A DNA stretch of 64,000 nt, from NCBI RefSeq assembly GCF_964340395.1, contig NC_135558.1, forward strand, positions 10,772,501-10,836,500, read 5' to 3'. The DNA is from Glandiceps talaboti. Taxonomy: Eukaryota > Hemichordata > Enteropneusta > Spengelidae. A program made the position numbers and the translations under genes. The notes beneath the pieces were generated by a model. It saw only the letters and a list, made by a program, of their open reading frames with translations. It ran no database searches and was not told where the DNA came from. Of the stretch, positions 22,547 through 34,547 are shown piece by piece (the stretch's first letter is position 1; each line of letters starts with the position of its first letter).

Positions 22547-22918
22547 GAACATTTCAAAATATTCCTTCATAACAGATAATCAGTCTTAGTAAAATGTGAC
22601 CATCCCCTGATTTCATTTTCTTAAATGTGGCCCTTTGCTAAAAAATAATTTGTAACACCTAACCCCCCCCCCCTCCCATTCTGACTTACCTCCACCATTT
22701 TGGAAATACTGAAGTCTCTTGTACCACTAGTATTATATTTAAACTGTTTGTTTATGATATCTGTACATGATTGTTGATAGTATGACTTTGATTTGATATA
22801 AACAATTCAAAAAGCAGCCTAAATTTTGAAGTTAACAAAGTTTAATATCATTGTTTTTAGTTATCCTACACATAAACAAACCATCGTACCCCAGGAAGTA
22901 AAAGATACATGTATACCA
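21663..22918. other. Upstream spacer of TLR-C
   Basis: Non-coding. Nearly identical to the spacers before D and G, including a (GACA)n run at 22515-22547 and a poly-C tract near 22663. A 73-codon frame inside is copied with the spacer and has no protein features. Confidence 0.6.
22515..22547. repeat. (GACA)n microsatellite before TLR-C
   Basis: GACA run, about 33 bp; the homologous run before D is about twice as long. Confidence 0.9.
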
Positions 22919-23196
22919 ACCGGAAGTAAAGAAAATGAAAGTTCAAAAAGGGTTCACATATTAATATGAAAAGCTATGTGAGTGTCATTGATACAATTAG
23001 TCAGATTGTGTAAACACCCATCCCAATGATGTCAATGTTTCACAAAGGAAGTTACTGGAATACAGTTCTGCTCAGTTCAGTATACACGTAGTTCAGTTAA
23101 AACTGTGGACTACAGAAGTAAGGAATACAAGATCTGGGAGATTTCTTTTCACACAGCCTGTGTTCTCTTTTGATGCCAAACAACCAATGTGACAAG
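22919..23196 (+). promoter_or_regulatory. Conserved upstream block with ETS-, ISRE- and bZIP-like sites, TLR-C
   Basis: ACCGGAAGT at 22919-22927, GAAAATGAAAG at 22931-22941 and TGATGTCA at 23027-23034 (170 bases before the ATG). CTTTTCACACAG near 23156 could be a 3' splice site. Confidence 0.45.
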
Positions 23197-25992
23197 ATGT
23201 GGATAATCTACAAGTTACATGTTGTACTCCAGCTGGGGTTCCTACTTTTGACTGTTGATATTCCTGTGGTCTCTTCAGATGTAACATGTAAGGTGTACAA
23301 CCAGTCATATGTGTACTGTCAGAAAGGATTGGCTAGCATCCCTGATAATTTACCATCATTTGCTACAGATCTTGATTTATATGATAATGAGATCACATCT
23401 TTACCACCAGGCAGTTTAGCAAGTCTAAAACAACTGGAGCATCTTGGACTTGGAAACAACAATATAGAAACTCTCCATTCTGGGTCTCTACAAGGACTTC
23501 ATCAACTGAAAAAACTGATCCTGACCTACAATTCTATTTCCTATATTGAACCAAATGCTTTCAGAGATGTCCCTAAACTAGAAATTCTTGACATGTGTTT
23601 CAACTATAACCTCAAAAGAATTCCAGATTTTGTGTTCACTCCCCTGAAAAACTTGGTTAAACTTGAACTAAGTTTTACTGGAATTGAAATATTGTCATCA
23701 ACATCCTTGCACAGACTTGTCAATTTACAAGAATTGTATCTCAATGGAGGTTCAATGACTGAAGTAGCAGATGATACATTTAAAGACCTGAAGAAATTAA
23801 AAATATTAGATTTAAGTTACACCAAGTTTGTCTGTTTTCCAGGCCAATCACTCAAACCCTTGAGAAATATTGAAACAATTCGTTTTTCAGACAAGTACTT
23901 AACATTTGAAAGAGACTGTGAGGACATTGATCTGAGAGACTTTCAAAAACTAGAAGTAGTTTCTCTTGATAGAAATAATATTAATGATTCAAATATACAG
24001 AGGATGACATTTAGAGATATTCCACTACAGGAGCTGGTTTTATCAGACAATGATTTCAAATGCCCAATTAATGGTACATTTAATGCAGTTAGAACTGCAT
24101 GGCTTGACCTCACTGGTAATCAAATCAATGGTGAATGTCTGGAGAAGTTACTGTATGATCTTGAACATTCTGACATCGAAATTCTGTATTTGGGGAAAGA
24201 ACAAACAGTATCATCCCCACTAAGAATCACAAGCACTACTTTCAATGGTTTGAGAACATCAAAGTTAGAAGAACTGTTGATACAAAATATGTATGTTGAA
24301 GAAACCAACTTCTCTACTGGAGTTTTCCAATGGATGCCATATTTGAAAACTTTGGAATTAACTTTGAATCATCAATTTAAACTTCCAAGAACAATGTTCA
24401 ATGGCTTACATAATTTAAAAACTTTGAGATTACTTGAGAATAACTTTGATGACATCCCACTTGGAGTTTTCAATGATTTGACATCATTGACAACACTGAG
24501 AATACAGGCGAATATCTTTAAACGTTTGTATACAATGAGTGATATTTTAAAAAATTTACGGAATCTTACCACATTACAATACCTGTATCTAGATAGCAAT
24601 GACATAAGAGGTGACACTCATTCATATTCTTTAAGTCACATGACTTTGTTGATAGAGTTGCATATGTTTTACAAAAGTACAAATGCATTCTTTTATCCTC
24701 AAAGCATTGGTGTGGAAAAACTTCAAAATCTCCAAGCACTATCAATAGGTTTTTATCCTTGGGCAGAATATACAACAAATCCATCACTTAAAGTGTTATC
24801 TTTAATCAGCATGATACAAACACATGTTGATTCGAAAATTTCCGGTCTTGGAGGTTTTACACTTTTTTTTGACAATACAACAAGTTTGCAAACTTTAACC
24901 ATCCAGAATATAGAATTTGAAAACATTCCCAAAAATTCAGTACCTTCTTTAGAATCATTAACACTTAAGGATGTCTTCTTTAAAAACCCAGCTGATGTTT
25001 TTGAGTTCATAAATCTATTCCCCAATATAAAAGAATTGTCTCTGACTGGTGTACAAGACTTGACAAATAAATTCATGGTGGACTTGCTGCCAACATTTTC
25101 TCATTTAGAAACACTGACCATTATGAATACAAAAATCAGTGAAATTAATACACAAGCACTGAAAAATTTACATAATTTGACAAAGTTTGCTTTTGAGGAT
25201 AATCACTTAGACTGCTCCAAATGCAAGATGAAGGAATTTGTAGAATGGATGAAAACTGACAGAAAAGTTTATGTTGACCCACCCATTATCAAATGTGTAG
25301 AGCCATACAATATGAATGGAAAGTCTGTGTTAACTTTGACCTTTGGATGGGAATGTAATCTAGCATTTATGATTGCAGTACCTGTTACTTGTATTTTTGC
25401 CTTCTCAGCAATTTGTATTGGACTTTGTGTTCATTTTCGTTGGTATATACGCTATGGTTGTTTCCTCATCAAACTAAAACGTGGTGGTTATCAACTCCAA
25501 GTCAATGATGAGGAGCAGCCATTGAATATGAGATATGATGCATTTGTTTGTTACAATGAAAATGACAGAAATTGGGTCATGCAGCAATTAATTCCTCATT
25601 TGGAAAACATTGATCCACCTAGTTTCAAACTTTGTTTGCATGAACGCGATTTTATGCCAGGTATTGATATTTTTGACAACATTCTTGAAAGCATAGAGAC
25701 TAGTCACAAAACTATGTTGATACTGTCACCTGGATTTGCACAAAGTGAGTGGTGTTATTTTGAGATGAGAATGGCTCAAGATCATTTATTTCGAGAGAGG
25801 AGAAATCTCCTCCTCCTTGTGTTGTTACAAGAAATTCCTGATAATGACATGCCAAGAGTTTTACGAAAGATGTTACTAACCCAGAAATATATCAAATGGA
25901 CTGAAAATGACGTTGGTCAGAGACTTTTCTGGGAGAAATTAAAAGTTGTTTTAAGATCTGACAACAGAGTTAACAGAGTGGCAAATATTTGA
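23197..25992 (+). CDS. Toll-like receptor C, intronless, 931 aa
   Basis: Architecture as in A: LRRNT, LRRs, one LRRCT (Cys673, 676, 700, 720), TM from about 722, TIR from about 778 with Pro821 in RDFMPG and FW at 911-912. The ectodomain is nearly the same as in D and G, including the unusual YCQKGLASIPDN start and the LGKEQTVSSPLRI and SGLGGF stretches. It differs from D at only three ectodomain residues that I find, but at nine TM/TIR residues, including MIAVPV, CVHF, NMRYD, RNWV, QQLIP, DPPSF, LLQEIP and TENDVG. It is open throughout. The family role is microbial or damage sensing; the ligand is unknown. Confidence 0.95.
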   Translation: MWIIYKLHVVLQLGFLLLTVDIPVVSSDVTCKVYNQSYVYCQKGLASIPDNLPSFATDLDLYDNEITSLPPGSLASLKQLEHLGLGNNNIETLHSGSLQGLHQLKKLILTYNSISYIEPNAFRDVPKLEILDMCFNYNLKRIPDFVFTPLKNLVKLELSFTGIEILSSTSLHRLVNLQELYLNGGSMTEVADDTFKDLKKLKILDLSYTKFVCFPGQSLKPLRNIETIRFSDKYLTFERDCEDIDLRDFQKLEVVSLDRNNINDSNIQRMTFRDIPLQELVLSDNDFKCPINGTFNAVRTAWLDLTGNQINGECLEKLLYDLEHSDIEILYLGKEQTVSSPLRITSTTFNGLRTSKLEELLIQNMYVEETNFSTGVFQWMPYLKTLELTLNHQFKLPRTMFNGLHNLKTLRLLENNFDDIPLGVFNDLTSLTTLRIQANIFKRLYTMSDILKNLRNLTTLQYLYLDSNDIRGDTHSYSLSHMTLLIELHMFYKSTNAFFYPQSIGVEKLQNLQALSIGFYPWAEYTTNPSLKVLSLISMIQTHVDSKISGLGGFTLFFDNTTSLQTLTIQNIEFENIPKNSVPSLESLTLKDVFFKNPADVFEFINLFPNIKELSLTGVQDLTNKFMVDLLPTFSHLETLTIMNTKISEINTQALKNLHNLTKFAFEDNHLDCSKCKMKEFVEWMKTDRKVYVDPPIIKCVEPYNMNGKSVLTLTFGWECNLAFMIAVPVTCIFAFSAICIGLCVHFRWYIRYGCFLIKLKRGGYQLQVNDEEQPLNMRYDAFVCYNENDRNWVMQQLIPHLENIDPPSFKLCLHERDFMPGIDIFDNILESIETSHKTMLILSPGFAQSEWCYFEMRMAQDHLFRERRNLLLLVLLQEIPDNDMPRVLRKMLLTQKYIKWTENDVGQRLFWEKLKVVLRSDNRVNRVANI

Positions 25993-26951
25993 GGTTTGGA
26001 AAGTGCCTTGTTTGTCTTGTCAACATCTAGAGGTGATTTTTGACAACATTTTTTATGCAAGTCTTTATACTGTGTACAAGATGAACTATGTCAGTCACCT
26101 ATAATTGATTGATAACGTCACGAAAGACATTCAAGATGTCTGACTTATTTCTGCATTTAATACACTTGTATTGATTACTGCTATCAACTTAAAGGAAAAG
26201 TCCAGCCAGGTTTTTTCTACCTTCAGTACGCTTGTATTGATTACTGCTATCAACTTACAAATATATGAGCAACTCATATACGATTTGGGTGATAAAATAA
26301 TACCTTGGTAAATTTTCAATTTTGAAACTTGTAAGGAAGCCCTACTGCACTAAACATTTGGTCAACTTCAACCATCTTGTGGATTTCCTGCAAGGGTTTA
26401 TGGGAAACATGTATATGACATCATATATACCCCAGTTTCATTGGCTTGATATTCTCCATGTATTTGTGAAAGTTATTTGAAATATTCACATTTTGTTTTT
26501 GTTTAGTACCTTCCATGTTTCTGTAGATTGAGTTGAGATACTTTTAAAATGTTTCTGATTGATTCCATTTTATTGTAATATCAGCACAAATATTGAATTA
26601 ATTTGAAGAACTTTAGTTGAATTCATTGGATGGACTATTACAAGTATTAATATGTATTGTACAAATATTTTCACTGACACTTTTTTTAAATAGAGATTTT
26701 GTTGCAAATAATTCGGCAGCGATTTGGTCAAATGTGATAATAAATAATTTGATAATGGAACACAGTGTCACCTATTGTTTGTCTCCTTTGTGTCATGTTT
26801 GAATGAAATCATGATTGCATGTTAGAGGGTATGGCTGTAGAACCTTTGTAATAGCTCCCTTCCTGATGTATATCATGTGTAGATATTGATATATCAGCAC
26901 AAAATGTCAATTATTGCCATTCATCCACAACTTAAATGCCAGGGATACAAT
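25993..26951 (+). other. 3' flank of TLR-C (class 1)
   Basis: No gene. Same class as the B and I flanks. AATAAA is at 26739-26744, followed by GT-rich sequence. Confidence 0.5.
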
Positions 26952-27216
26952 CCTTGGTTTTCACATTGGTGCTACCTTATTAGTTGAATCATAAGGGATT
27001 CCTAGTACTCCTTAGTTTTCACATTGGTGCTACCTTATTAGTTGAATCATGTGGGATTCCTAGTACTCCTTGGTTTTCACATTGGTGCTACCTTATTAGT
27101 TGAATCATAAGGGATTCCTAGTACTCCTTGGTTTTCAGGATTCCTAGTACTCCTTGGTTTTCACATTGGTGCTACCTTATTAGTTGAATCATAAGGGATT
27201 CCTAGTATTCCTTTGT
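26952..27216. repeat. 57-bp minisatellite array, C-D spacer (shortest)
   Basis: About four and a half units. They include the ATCATGTGGGATTCC variant also found near the right end of the B-C array, as expected if C and D arose by duplication of one cassette. Confidence 0.95.
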
Positions 27217-28068
27217 TCTGGATCAATTTTTTCTATAGCTCTGTCAGTCAATTGTTTTCTACTACTAATGTTTTACCCTAATCTGAAGCCAGTCTTCAAC
27301 AACACATAATGTAGTTCAAGATCTGAGGGTAATTAGTAATTATTCATTTTCATTTTATTCATTTGTTGTTATATGCAAATGTAATGATAACTCATTATCA
27401 GTGGAGAATATTCACAAACCTAGGATCATGTACTATAGTATGGTTTAATATGCAAGGAGATCTGTAGACACCTACATGTAGTGTACAATCAAAGGTGATT
27501 AGCATTCATTTATGCAAATTATATTCACAAGTTTTGATACTGTGTGCAAATTTAATGATAACAGCTCATTATCAATGAAAAGTATTTATTTATTAAATTA
27601 TTTATTTATATATAAGTATTCATTGATCTCTCTGATCATACACTGTATATGCCAACATATATGTACATCAACAAAGTTTGTACAATATTTGCTCTTTGTA
27701 ATCTATATAGATATAACATTTTATAAAGGTTGAACCTTGCATTCCTAAAATATAGTCGACAAGTAATTATGCAAATTACTCCTTCAAGCAAAAAGTTACA
27801 TCAACATGATTTAGAAGACACATGCTTTGTCATCATCAATGTATCTACCAAATAATTAATTATATGAAAATTACAGAATTCATTAACATATTGCCTAATT
27901 ACTGTAAATCATTATTTATGTAAATGTATTATCTATATTCATTTCATGTTTACTATAAAAATCTAATCAGTTTCAGCTATTACCCCAAAGTACCAACTTG
28001 CACCAAATTTCATTTGAATTGATATCGCTTTGAGGAAATGACATAGAAAGACACACATACACCAACAC

Positions 28069-28129
<61 letters not shown>

Positions 28130-28502
28130 GAACATTTCAAAATATTCCTTCATAACAGATAATCAGTCTTAGTAAAATGTGACCATCCCCTGATTTCATT
28201 TTCTTAAATGTGGCCCTTTGCTAAAAAATAATTTGTAACACCTAACCCCCCCCCCCCTCCCATTCTGACTTACCTCCACCATTTTGGAAATACTGAAGTC
28301 TCTTGTACCACTAGTATTATATTTAAACTGTTTGTTTATGATATCTGTACATGATTGTTGATAGTATGACTTTGATTTGATATAAACAATTCAAAAAGCA
28401 GCCTAAATTTTGAAGTTAACAAAGTTTAATATCATTGTTTTTAGTTATCCTAGACATAAACAAACCATCGTACCCCAGGAAGTAAAAGATACATGTATAC
28501 CA
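27217..28502. other. Upstream spacer of TLR-D
   Basis: Non-coding, nearly identical to the spacers before C and G. Holds (GACA)n at 28070-28130 and a poly-C tract near 28246. Confidence 0.6.
28070..28130. repeat. (GACA)n microsatellite before TLR-D (longest)
   Basis: About 60 bp of uninterrupted GACA units, versus about 33 bp before C and 46 bp before G, in otherwise nearly identical sequence. Confidence 0.9.
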
Positions 28503-28780
28503 ACCGGAAGTAAAGAAAATGAAAGTTCAAAAAGGGTTCACATATTAATATGAAAAGCTATGTGAGTGTCATTGATACAATTAGTCAGATTGTGTAAACA
28601 CCCATCCCAATGATGTCAATGTTTCACAAAGGAAGTTACTGGAATACAGTTCTGCTCAGTTCAGTATACACGTAGTTCAGTTAAAACTGTGGACTACAGA
28701 AGTAAGGAATACAAGATCTGGGAGATTTCTTTTCACACAGCCTGTGTTCTCTTTTGATGCCAAACAACCAATGTGACAAG
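28503..28780 (+). promoter_or_regulatory. Conserved upstream block with ETS-, ISRE- and bZIP-like sites, TLR-D
   Basis: ACCGGAAGT at 28503-28511, GAAAATGAAAG at 28515-28525 and TGATGTCA at 28611-28618, which is 170 bases before the ATG. Confidence 0.45.
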
Positions 28781-31576
28781 ATGTGGATAATCTACAAGTT
28801 ACATGTTGTACTCCAGCTGGGGTTCCTACTTTTGACTGTTGATATTCCTGTGGTCTCTTCAGATGTAACATGTAAGGTGTACAACCAGTCATATGTGTAC
28901 TGTCAGAAAGGATTGGCTAGCATCCCTGATAATTTACCATCGTTTGCTACAGATCTTGATTTATATGATAATGAGATCACATCTTTACCACCAGGCAGTT
29001 TAGCAAGTCTAAAACAACTGGAGCATCTTGGACTTGGAAACAACAATATAGAAACTCTCCATTCTGGGTCTCTACAAGGACTTCATCAACTGAAAAAACT
29101 GATCCTGACCTACAATTCTATTTCCTATATTGAACCAAATGCTTTCAGAGATGTCCCTAAACTAGAAATTCTTGACATGTGTTTCAACTATAACCTCAAA
29201 AGAATTTCAGATTTTGTGTTCACTCCCCTGAAAAACTTGGTTAAACTTGAACTAAGTTTTACTGGAATTGAAATATTGTCATCAACATCCTTGCACGGAC
29301 TTGTCAATTTACAAGAATTGTATCTCAATGGAGGTTCAATGACTGAAGTAGCAGATGATACATTTAAAGACCTGAAGAAATTAAAAATATTAGATTTAAG
29401 TTACACCAAGTTTGTCTGTTTTCCAGGCCAATCACTCAAACCCTTGAGAAATATTGAAACAATTCGTTTTTCAGACAAGTACTTAACATTTGAAAGAGAC
29501 TGTGAGGACATTGATCTGAGAGACTTTCAAAAACTAGAAGTAGTTTCTCTTGATAGAAATAATATTAATGATTCAAATATACAGAGGATGACATTTAGAG
29601 ATGTCCCACTACAGGAGCTGGTTTTATCAGACAATGATTTCAAATGCCCAATTAATGGTACATTTAATGCAGTTAGAACTGCATGGCTTGACCTCACTGG
29701 TAATCAAATCAATGGTGAATGTCTGGAGAAGTTACTGTATGATCTTGAACATTCTGACATCGAAATTCTGTATTTGGGGAAAGAACAAACAGTATCATCC
29801 CCACTAAGAATCACAAGCACTACTTTCAATGGTTTGAGAACATCAAAGTTAGAAGAACTGTTGATACAAAATATGTATGTTGAAGAAACCAACTTCTCTA
29901 CTGGAGTTTTCCAATGGATGCCATATTTGAAAACTTTGGAATTAACTTTGAATCATCAATTTAAACTTCCAAGAACAATGTTCAATGGCTTACATAATTT
30001 AAAAACTTTGAGATTACTTGAGAATAACTTTGATGACATCCCACTTGGAGTTTTCAATGATTTGACATCATTGACAACACTGAGAATACAGGCGAATATC
30101 TTTAAACGTTTGTATACAATGAGTGATATTTTAAAAAATTTACGGAATCTTACCACATTACAATACCTGTATCTAGATAGCAATGACATAAGAGGTGACA
30201 CTCATTCATATTCTTTAAGTCACATGACTTTGTTGATAGAGTTGCATATGTTTTACAAAAGTACAAATGCATTCTTTTATCCTCAAAGCATTGGTGTGGA
30301 AAAACTTCAAAATCTCCAAGCACTATCAATAGGTTTTTATCCTTGGGCAGAATATACAACAAATCCATCACTTAAAGTGTTATCTTTAATCAGCATGATA
30401 CAAACACATGTTGATTCGAAAATTTCCGGTCTTGGAGGTTTTACACTTTTTTTTGACAATACAACAAGTTTGCAAACTTTAACCATCCAGAATATAGAAT
30501 TTGAAAACATTCCCAAAAATTCAGTACCTTCTTTAGAATCATTAACACTTAAGGATGTCTTCTTTAAAAACCCAGCTGATGTTTTTGAGTTCATAAATCT
30601 ATTCCCCAATATAAAAGAATTGTCTCTGACTGGTGTACAAGACTTGACAAATAAATTCATGGTGGACTTGCTGCCAACATTTTCTCATTTAGAAACACTG
30701 ACCATTATGAATACAAAAATCAGTGAAATTAATACACAAGCACTGAAAAATTTACATAATCTGACAAAGTTTGCTTTTGAGGATAATCACTTAGACTGCT
30801 CCAAATGCAAGATGAAGGAATTTGTAGAATGGATGAAAACTGACAGAAAAGTTTATGTTGACCCACCCATTATCAAATGTGTAGAGCCGTACAATATGAA
30901 TGGAAAGTCTGTGTTAACTTTGACCTTTGGATGGGAATGTAATCTAGCATTTATGATTTCAGTACCTGTTACCTGTATTTTTGCCTTCTCAGCAATTTGT
31001 ATTGGACTTTGCGTTCAATTTCGTTGGTATATACGCTATGGTTGTTTCCTCATCAAACTAAAGCGTGGTGGTTATCAACTCCAAGTCAACGATGAGGAGC
31101 AGCCATTGAATATCAGATATGATGCATTTGTTTGTTACAATGAAAATGACAGAGATTGGGTCATGCAGCAATTACTTCCTCATTTGGAAAACATTGATCC
31201 ACCTAATTTTAAACTCTGTTTACATGAACGCGATTTTATGCCAGGTATTGATATTTTTGACAACATTCTTGAAAGTATAGAGACTAGTCACAAAACTATG
31301 TTGATACTGTCACCTGGCTTTGCACAAAGTGAGTGGTGTTATTTTGAGATGAGAATGGCTCAAGATCATTTATTTCGAGAGAGGAGAAATCTCCTCCTCC
31401 TTGTGTTGTTACATGAAATTCCTGATAATGACATGCCCCGAATTTTACGAAAGATGTTATTGACCCAGAAATATATCAAATGGACAGAAAATGAAGTTGG
31501 TCAGAGACTTTTCTGGGAGAAATTAAAAGTTGTTTTAAGATCTGACAACAGAGTTAACAGAGTGGCAAATATTTGA
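28781..31576 (+). CDS. Toll-like receptor D, intronless, 931 aa
   Basis: Near-copy of C in the ectodomain; I find differences only at ISDF, LHGL and FRDV. LRRCT cysteines are 673, 676, 700 and 720, TM starts at about 722, and TIR at about 778 with Pro821. The TM/TIR part carries another haplotype: MISVPV, CVQF, NIRYD, RDWV, QQLLP, DPPNF, LLHEIP, PRILRK and TENEVG. The 3' flank also differs from that of C. Conversion of the 3' half by another family member fits both facts. It is open throughout. Confidence 0.95.
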   Translation: MWIIYKLHVVLQLGFLLLTVDIPVVSSDVTCKVYNQSYVYCQKGLASIPDNLPSFATDLDLYDNEITSLPPGSLASLKQLEHLGLGNNNIETLHSGSLQGLHQLKKLILTYNSISYIEPNAFRDVPKLEILDMCFNYNLKRISDFVFTPLKNLVKLELSFTGIEILSSTSLHGLVNLQELYLNGGSMTEVADDTFKDLKKLKILDLSYTKFVCFPGQSLKPLRNIETIRFSDKYLTFERDCEDIDLRDFQKLEVVSLDRNNINDSNIQRMTFRDVPLQELVLSDNDFKCPINGTFNAVRTAWLDLTGNQINGECLEKLLYDLEHSDIEILYLGKEQTVSSPLRITSTTFNGLRTSKLEELLIQNMYVEETNFSTGVFQWMPYLKTLELTLNHQFKLPRTMFNGLHNLKTLRLLENNFDDIPLGVFNDLTSLTTLRIQANIFKRLYTMSDILKNLRNLTTLQYLYLDSNDIRGDTHSYSLSHMTLLIELHMFYKSTNAFFYPQSIGVEKLQNLQALSIGFYPWAEYTTNPSLKVLSLISMIQTHVDSKISGLGGFTLFFDNTTSLQTLTIQNIEFENIPKNSVPSLESLTLKDVFFKNPADVFEFINLFPNIKELSLTGVQDLTNKFMVDLLPTFSHLETLTIMNTKISEINTQALKNLHNLTKFAFEDNHLDCSKCKMKEFVEWMKTDRKVYVDPPIIKCVEPYNMNGKSVLTLTFGWECNLAFMISVPVTCIFAFSAICIGLCVQFRWYIRYGCFLIKLKRGGYQLQVNDEEQPLNIRYDAFVCYNENDRDWVMQQLLPHLENIDPPNFKLCLHERDFMPGIDIFDNILESIETSHKTMLILSPGFAQSEWCYFEMRMAQDHLFRERRNLLLLVLLHEIPDNDMPRILRKMLLTQKYIKWTENEVGQRLFWEKLKVVLRSDNRVNRVANI

Positions 31577-33949
31577 GGTTTGGAACGTGCCATTTTGCCT
31601 TTTCAACATTTAGGGGTGATTTAGACAACATTTTTATGCAAGTATTTATACTGTGTACAAGACGAACTATGTCAGTCACCTATAATTGATTGATAACTTC
31701 ACGAAAGACATTCAACATGTTTGACTTATTTCTGCATTTAATACACTTGTATTGATTACTGCTATCAACTTAAAGGAAAAGTCCAGCCAGGTTTTTTCTA
31801 CCTTCAGTACGCTTGTATTGATTACTGCTATCAACTTACAAATATATGAGCAACTCATATATGAATTGGGTGATAAAATAATACCTTGGTAAATTTTTGA
31901 ATTTTGAAACTTGTAAGGAAGCCCTACTGCACTAAACATTTGGTCAACTTCAACCATCTTGTGGATTTCCTGCAAGGGTTTATGGGAAACATGTATATGA
32001 CATCATATATACCCCAGTTTCATTGGCTTGATATTCTCCATGTATTTGTGAAAGTTATTTGAAATATTCACATTTTGTTTTTGTTTAGTACCTTCCATGT
32101 TTCTGTAGACTGAGTTGAGACACTTTAAAAATGTTTCTGATTGATTGATTGTATTTTATCTGTAATATCACTGCAGCACAAATATCGAATTAATTTTAAG
32201 AACTTGAAAAAATCATCAGTAATTTAGTTGAATTCATTGGATGGACTATTACAAGTATTAATATGTATTGTACAAATCTTTTCACTGACACTTTTTTTAA
32301 ATAGAGATTTTGTTGCAAATAATTCGGCAGCGATTTGGTCAAATGTGATAATAAATAATTTGATAATGGAACACAGTGTCACCTATTGTTTGTCACCTTT
32401 GTGTCAGGTTTGAATGACATCATCATTATATCTTAGAGGTATGGTTGTGGACAGACAGTAGAATCTTAGTTTGTAATAGCTCCATCTGTGATGTACATGT
32501 GTAGATTGATTCTGGAATTTTGCAGGCAGTGTCAACATACTCTCATGGCTGTATCATTGAGATTGTGTGGTACAAAATGATCATATTTCCAGAATATTGT
32601 CAGTGTAAAATTCTCTGACTTTCAAAAACTGTTAATATGTATTTATAAGACATTCTACTGACAATCCAATCCCAGGTGTTTTTGTAAATAATGAGCTACA
32701 TCATTAATAAAGCCATAAGGATTACATCGGATTATTTTTTTTTTCTGGATCAACTTTTTCTATACTCTGCCACACAACTGTTTTTCACTCCTAAAATTTA
32801 ATTCTAAATTCTAACCTGAACTTGACCTTTAACCACACATATCTAGTGCAAAATCTGAGAATAGTGAGAATGCATTTATGAGTGTTGTTGCAATATTGAA
32901 ATTTCATGACAATGAAATATTACCAATACAAAATATTCCTAATCCTTGGATCATGCACTATAGTGTGATTATACAAGGAGATCTTTAGATACCTAGTATA
33001 CATGTACATGAATTCTACACAAGGTGATATAGAATTCATTTATGTAAATTACATTCACAAGTTAGGTTAATGTATGCAAATTTAATGATAACAAATCATC
33101 ATCAATGGAGAATATACATTGATATCTGATTATACACTGTACCGGTATTATGCCAACAGAAATGTACATCAACAAATTTTGTAGGATATTTGCACTTTGT
33201 AAACATCAATGTAGATACTAGTATAACATTTTATAAAGCTTGAAGCTGGTGTTCATAAAATATTGTGTAATTACGGAAAATCATTAATTATGCAAATTAC
33301 TCATTAAAGCAAAAGGTACATCAACATGCTTCAGTAGACATGTTCTTTATCATCATCAATGATCCTACCAAATTATATGGAATTTGAGGCACACATTAAC
33401 ATATTGCCTAATTACTGAAAATCATTATTTATGCAAATGCAGCATCATCATCAATATTCATAGAAGGTTTACCAAAATCTAATCAGCTCTAGGTATTACC
33501 CAAAAGCACCAAATTGTACCATATTTCATTTTTGAGAAAATAACACAGAAATCTGATACATTGTAGAAAGACACACAAACTGAGGGACAAAAAGGCTGAC
33601 ATAACATTTCGTAACATTCCTTCATGCAAAGGAAAATGTGACCCTTTGCTGATTTCTTTTTCTGAAGAGGTGGTACCCCCTCCCCATTCTTCAATCCCTC
33701 CAGCACTTCGTAAATACTGAAGGCTCCCTTATCTTATATCACTATTACAATGTATATTAACTGTTTATTTATGATATCTGTACATGCCCTAGCCAACATG
33801 AACTTGTTTATGAAAAACTTCTTTATTTTAAGTTTAACAATTCAGAGAGCTACCTAAGATTTGAAGTTAAGTATTTTAAAGTAACCAAAGTTTTAGTTAT
33901 CATACACATATACACCATACACCAAGAAGGAAAATATACATGTATACCA
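31577..33949 (+). other. Spacer D-E, first part (no minisatellite array)
   Basis: No gene. The class 3 3' flank is shared with F, with AATAAA at 32350-32355. Where other spacers carry the 57-bp array, this one has a single diverged unit at about 32666-32745. The sequence after it is homologous to the other upstream spacers but more diverged, with no (GACA)n run of note. A minus-strand frame at 33479-33706 has no recognisable content. Confidence 0.5.
32666..32745. repeat. Single diverged minisatellite-like unit, D-E spacer
   Basis: CAATCCCAGG, then AGCTACATCATTAATAAAGC, CATAAGGATTAC and TTTTCTGGATCAA align in order with one 57-bp unit plus its flanks in the other spacers (CAATCCTTGG, GGTGCTACCTTATTAGTTG, CATAAGGGATTCC, TTCTGGATCAA). 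Confidence 0.5.
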
Positions 33950-34266
33950 CCTGGAAGTAAAGAAAATGGAAGTTTAGAAAGTGGTCATAGATCTATTTAA
34001 ATATAAAGAGGTCTGTGTGACGGCCATTGTTACATCTAGTCACATGATGCAGACACCTAATGATGTCACCATTTCCCATAAAAAAAGTTGCTGGAGTACA
34101 GCTGTGTTCAGTTCTGTATATTTGAAGTTAAGAAAGTTAATATCAGTTTGAAAGTCTTTAGTTACCTTGCACATATACATTAGGAAGTAATAAAATGGAA
34201 GTTCAAACAGGATTCACAGCTGTCCACATATCAAATTAAAGGTCTTTAAAAGCCATAGTTACACCA

Positions 34267-34303
<37 letters not shown>

Positions 34304-34547
34304 GTGAATTTTTAAAGTGCCAGTCTCCATTACGATGTACAATTGAGAGGCACTGTGATAGTATAAAAACAACTAATGATGTCATCCATTTACACAATGA
34401 AGTTATTAGAGTACAGTTCTGTTCAGTTCAGTATACACTTAGTTCAGTTAAAACTTTGGAGTACACAAGTAAGGAATACAAGATCTGGGAGATTTCTTTC
34501 TACACAGCCTATGTCTCCTTTTGATGCCAAATAACAAACTTGACAAG
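33950..34547 (+). promoter_or_regulatory. Upstream region of TLR-E with duplicated promoter module
   Basis: CCTGGAAGT (33950-33958) and GAAAATGGAAG (33962-33972) are one-base variants of the ETS- and ISRE-like sites. TGATGTCA occurs twice, at 34061-34068 and at 34377-34384, the second 171 bases before the ATG. AGTACAGCT/AGTACAGTTCTGTTCAG-type sequence after each copy shows that the module is duplicated. A TCAA-linked repeat (34264-34355) sits between them. Confidence 0.45.
34264..34355. repeat. (AATC)n run plus dispersed repeat, copy 3
   Basis: About nine AATC units (34264-34302) are followed by GTGAATTTTTAAAGTGCCAG and GAGGCACTGTG. The same composite occurs at 56682-56785 in the H-I spacer at an equivalent place. 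Confidence 0.7.
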
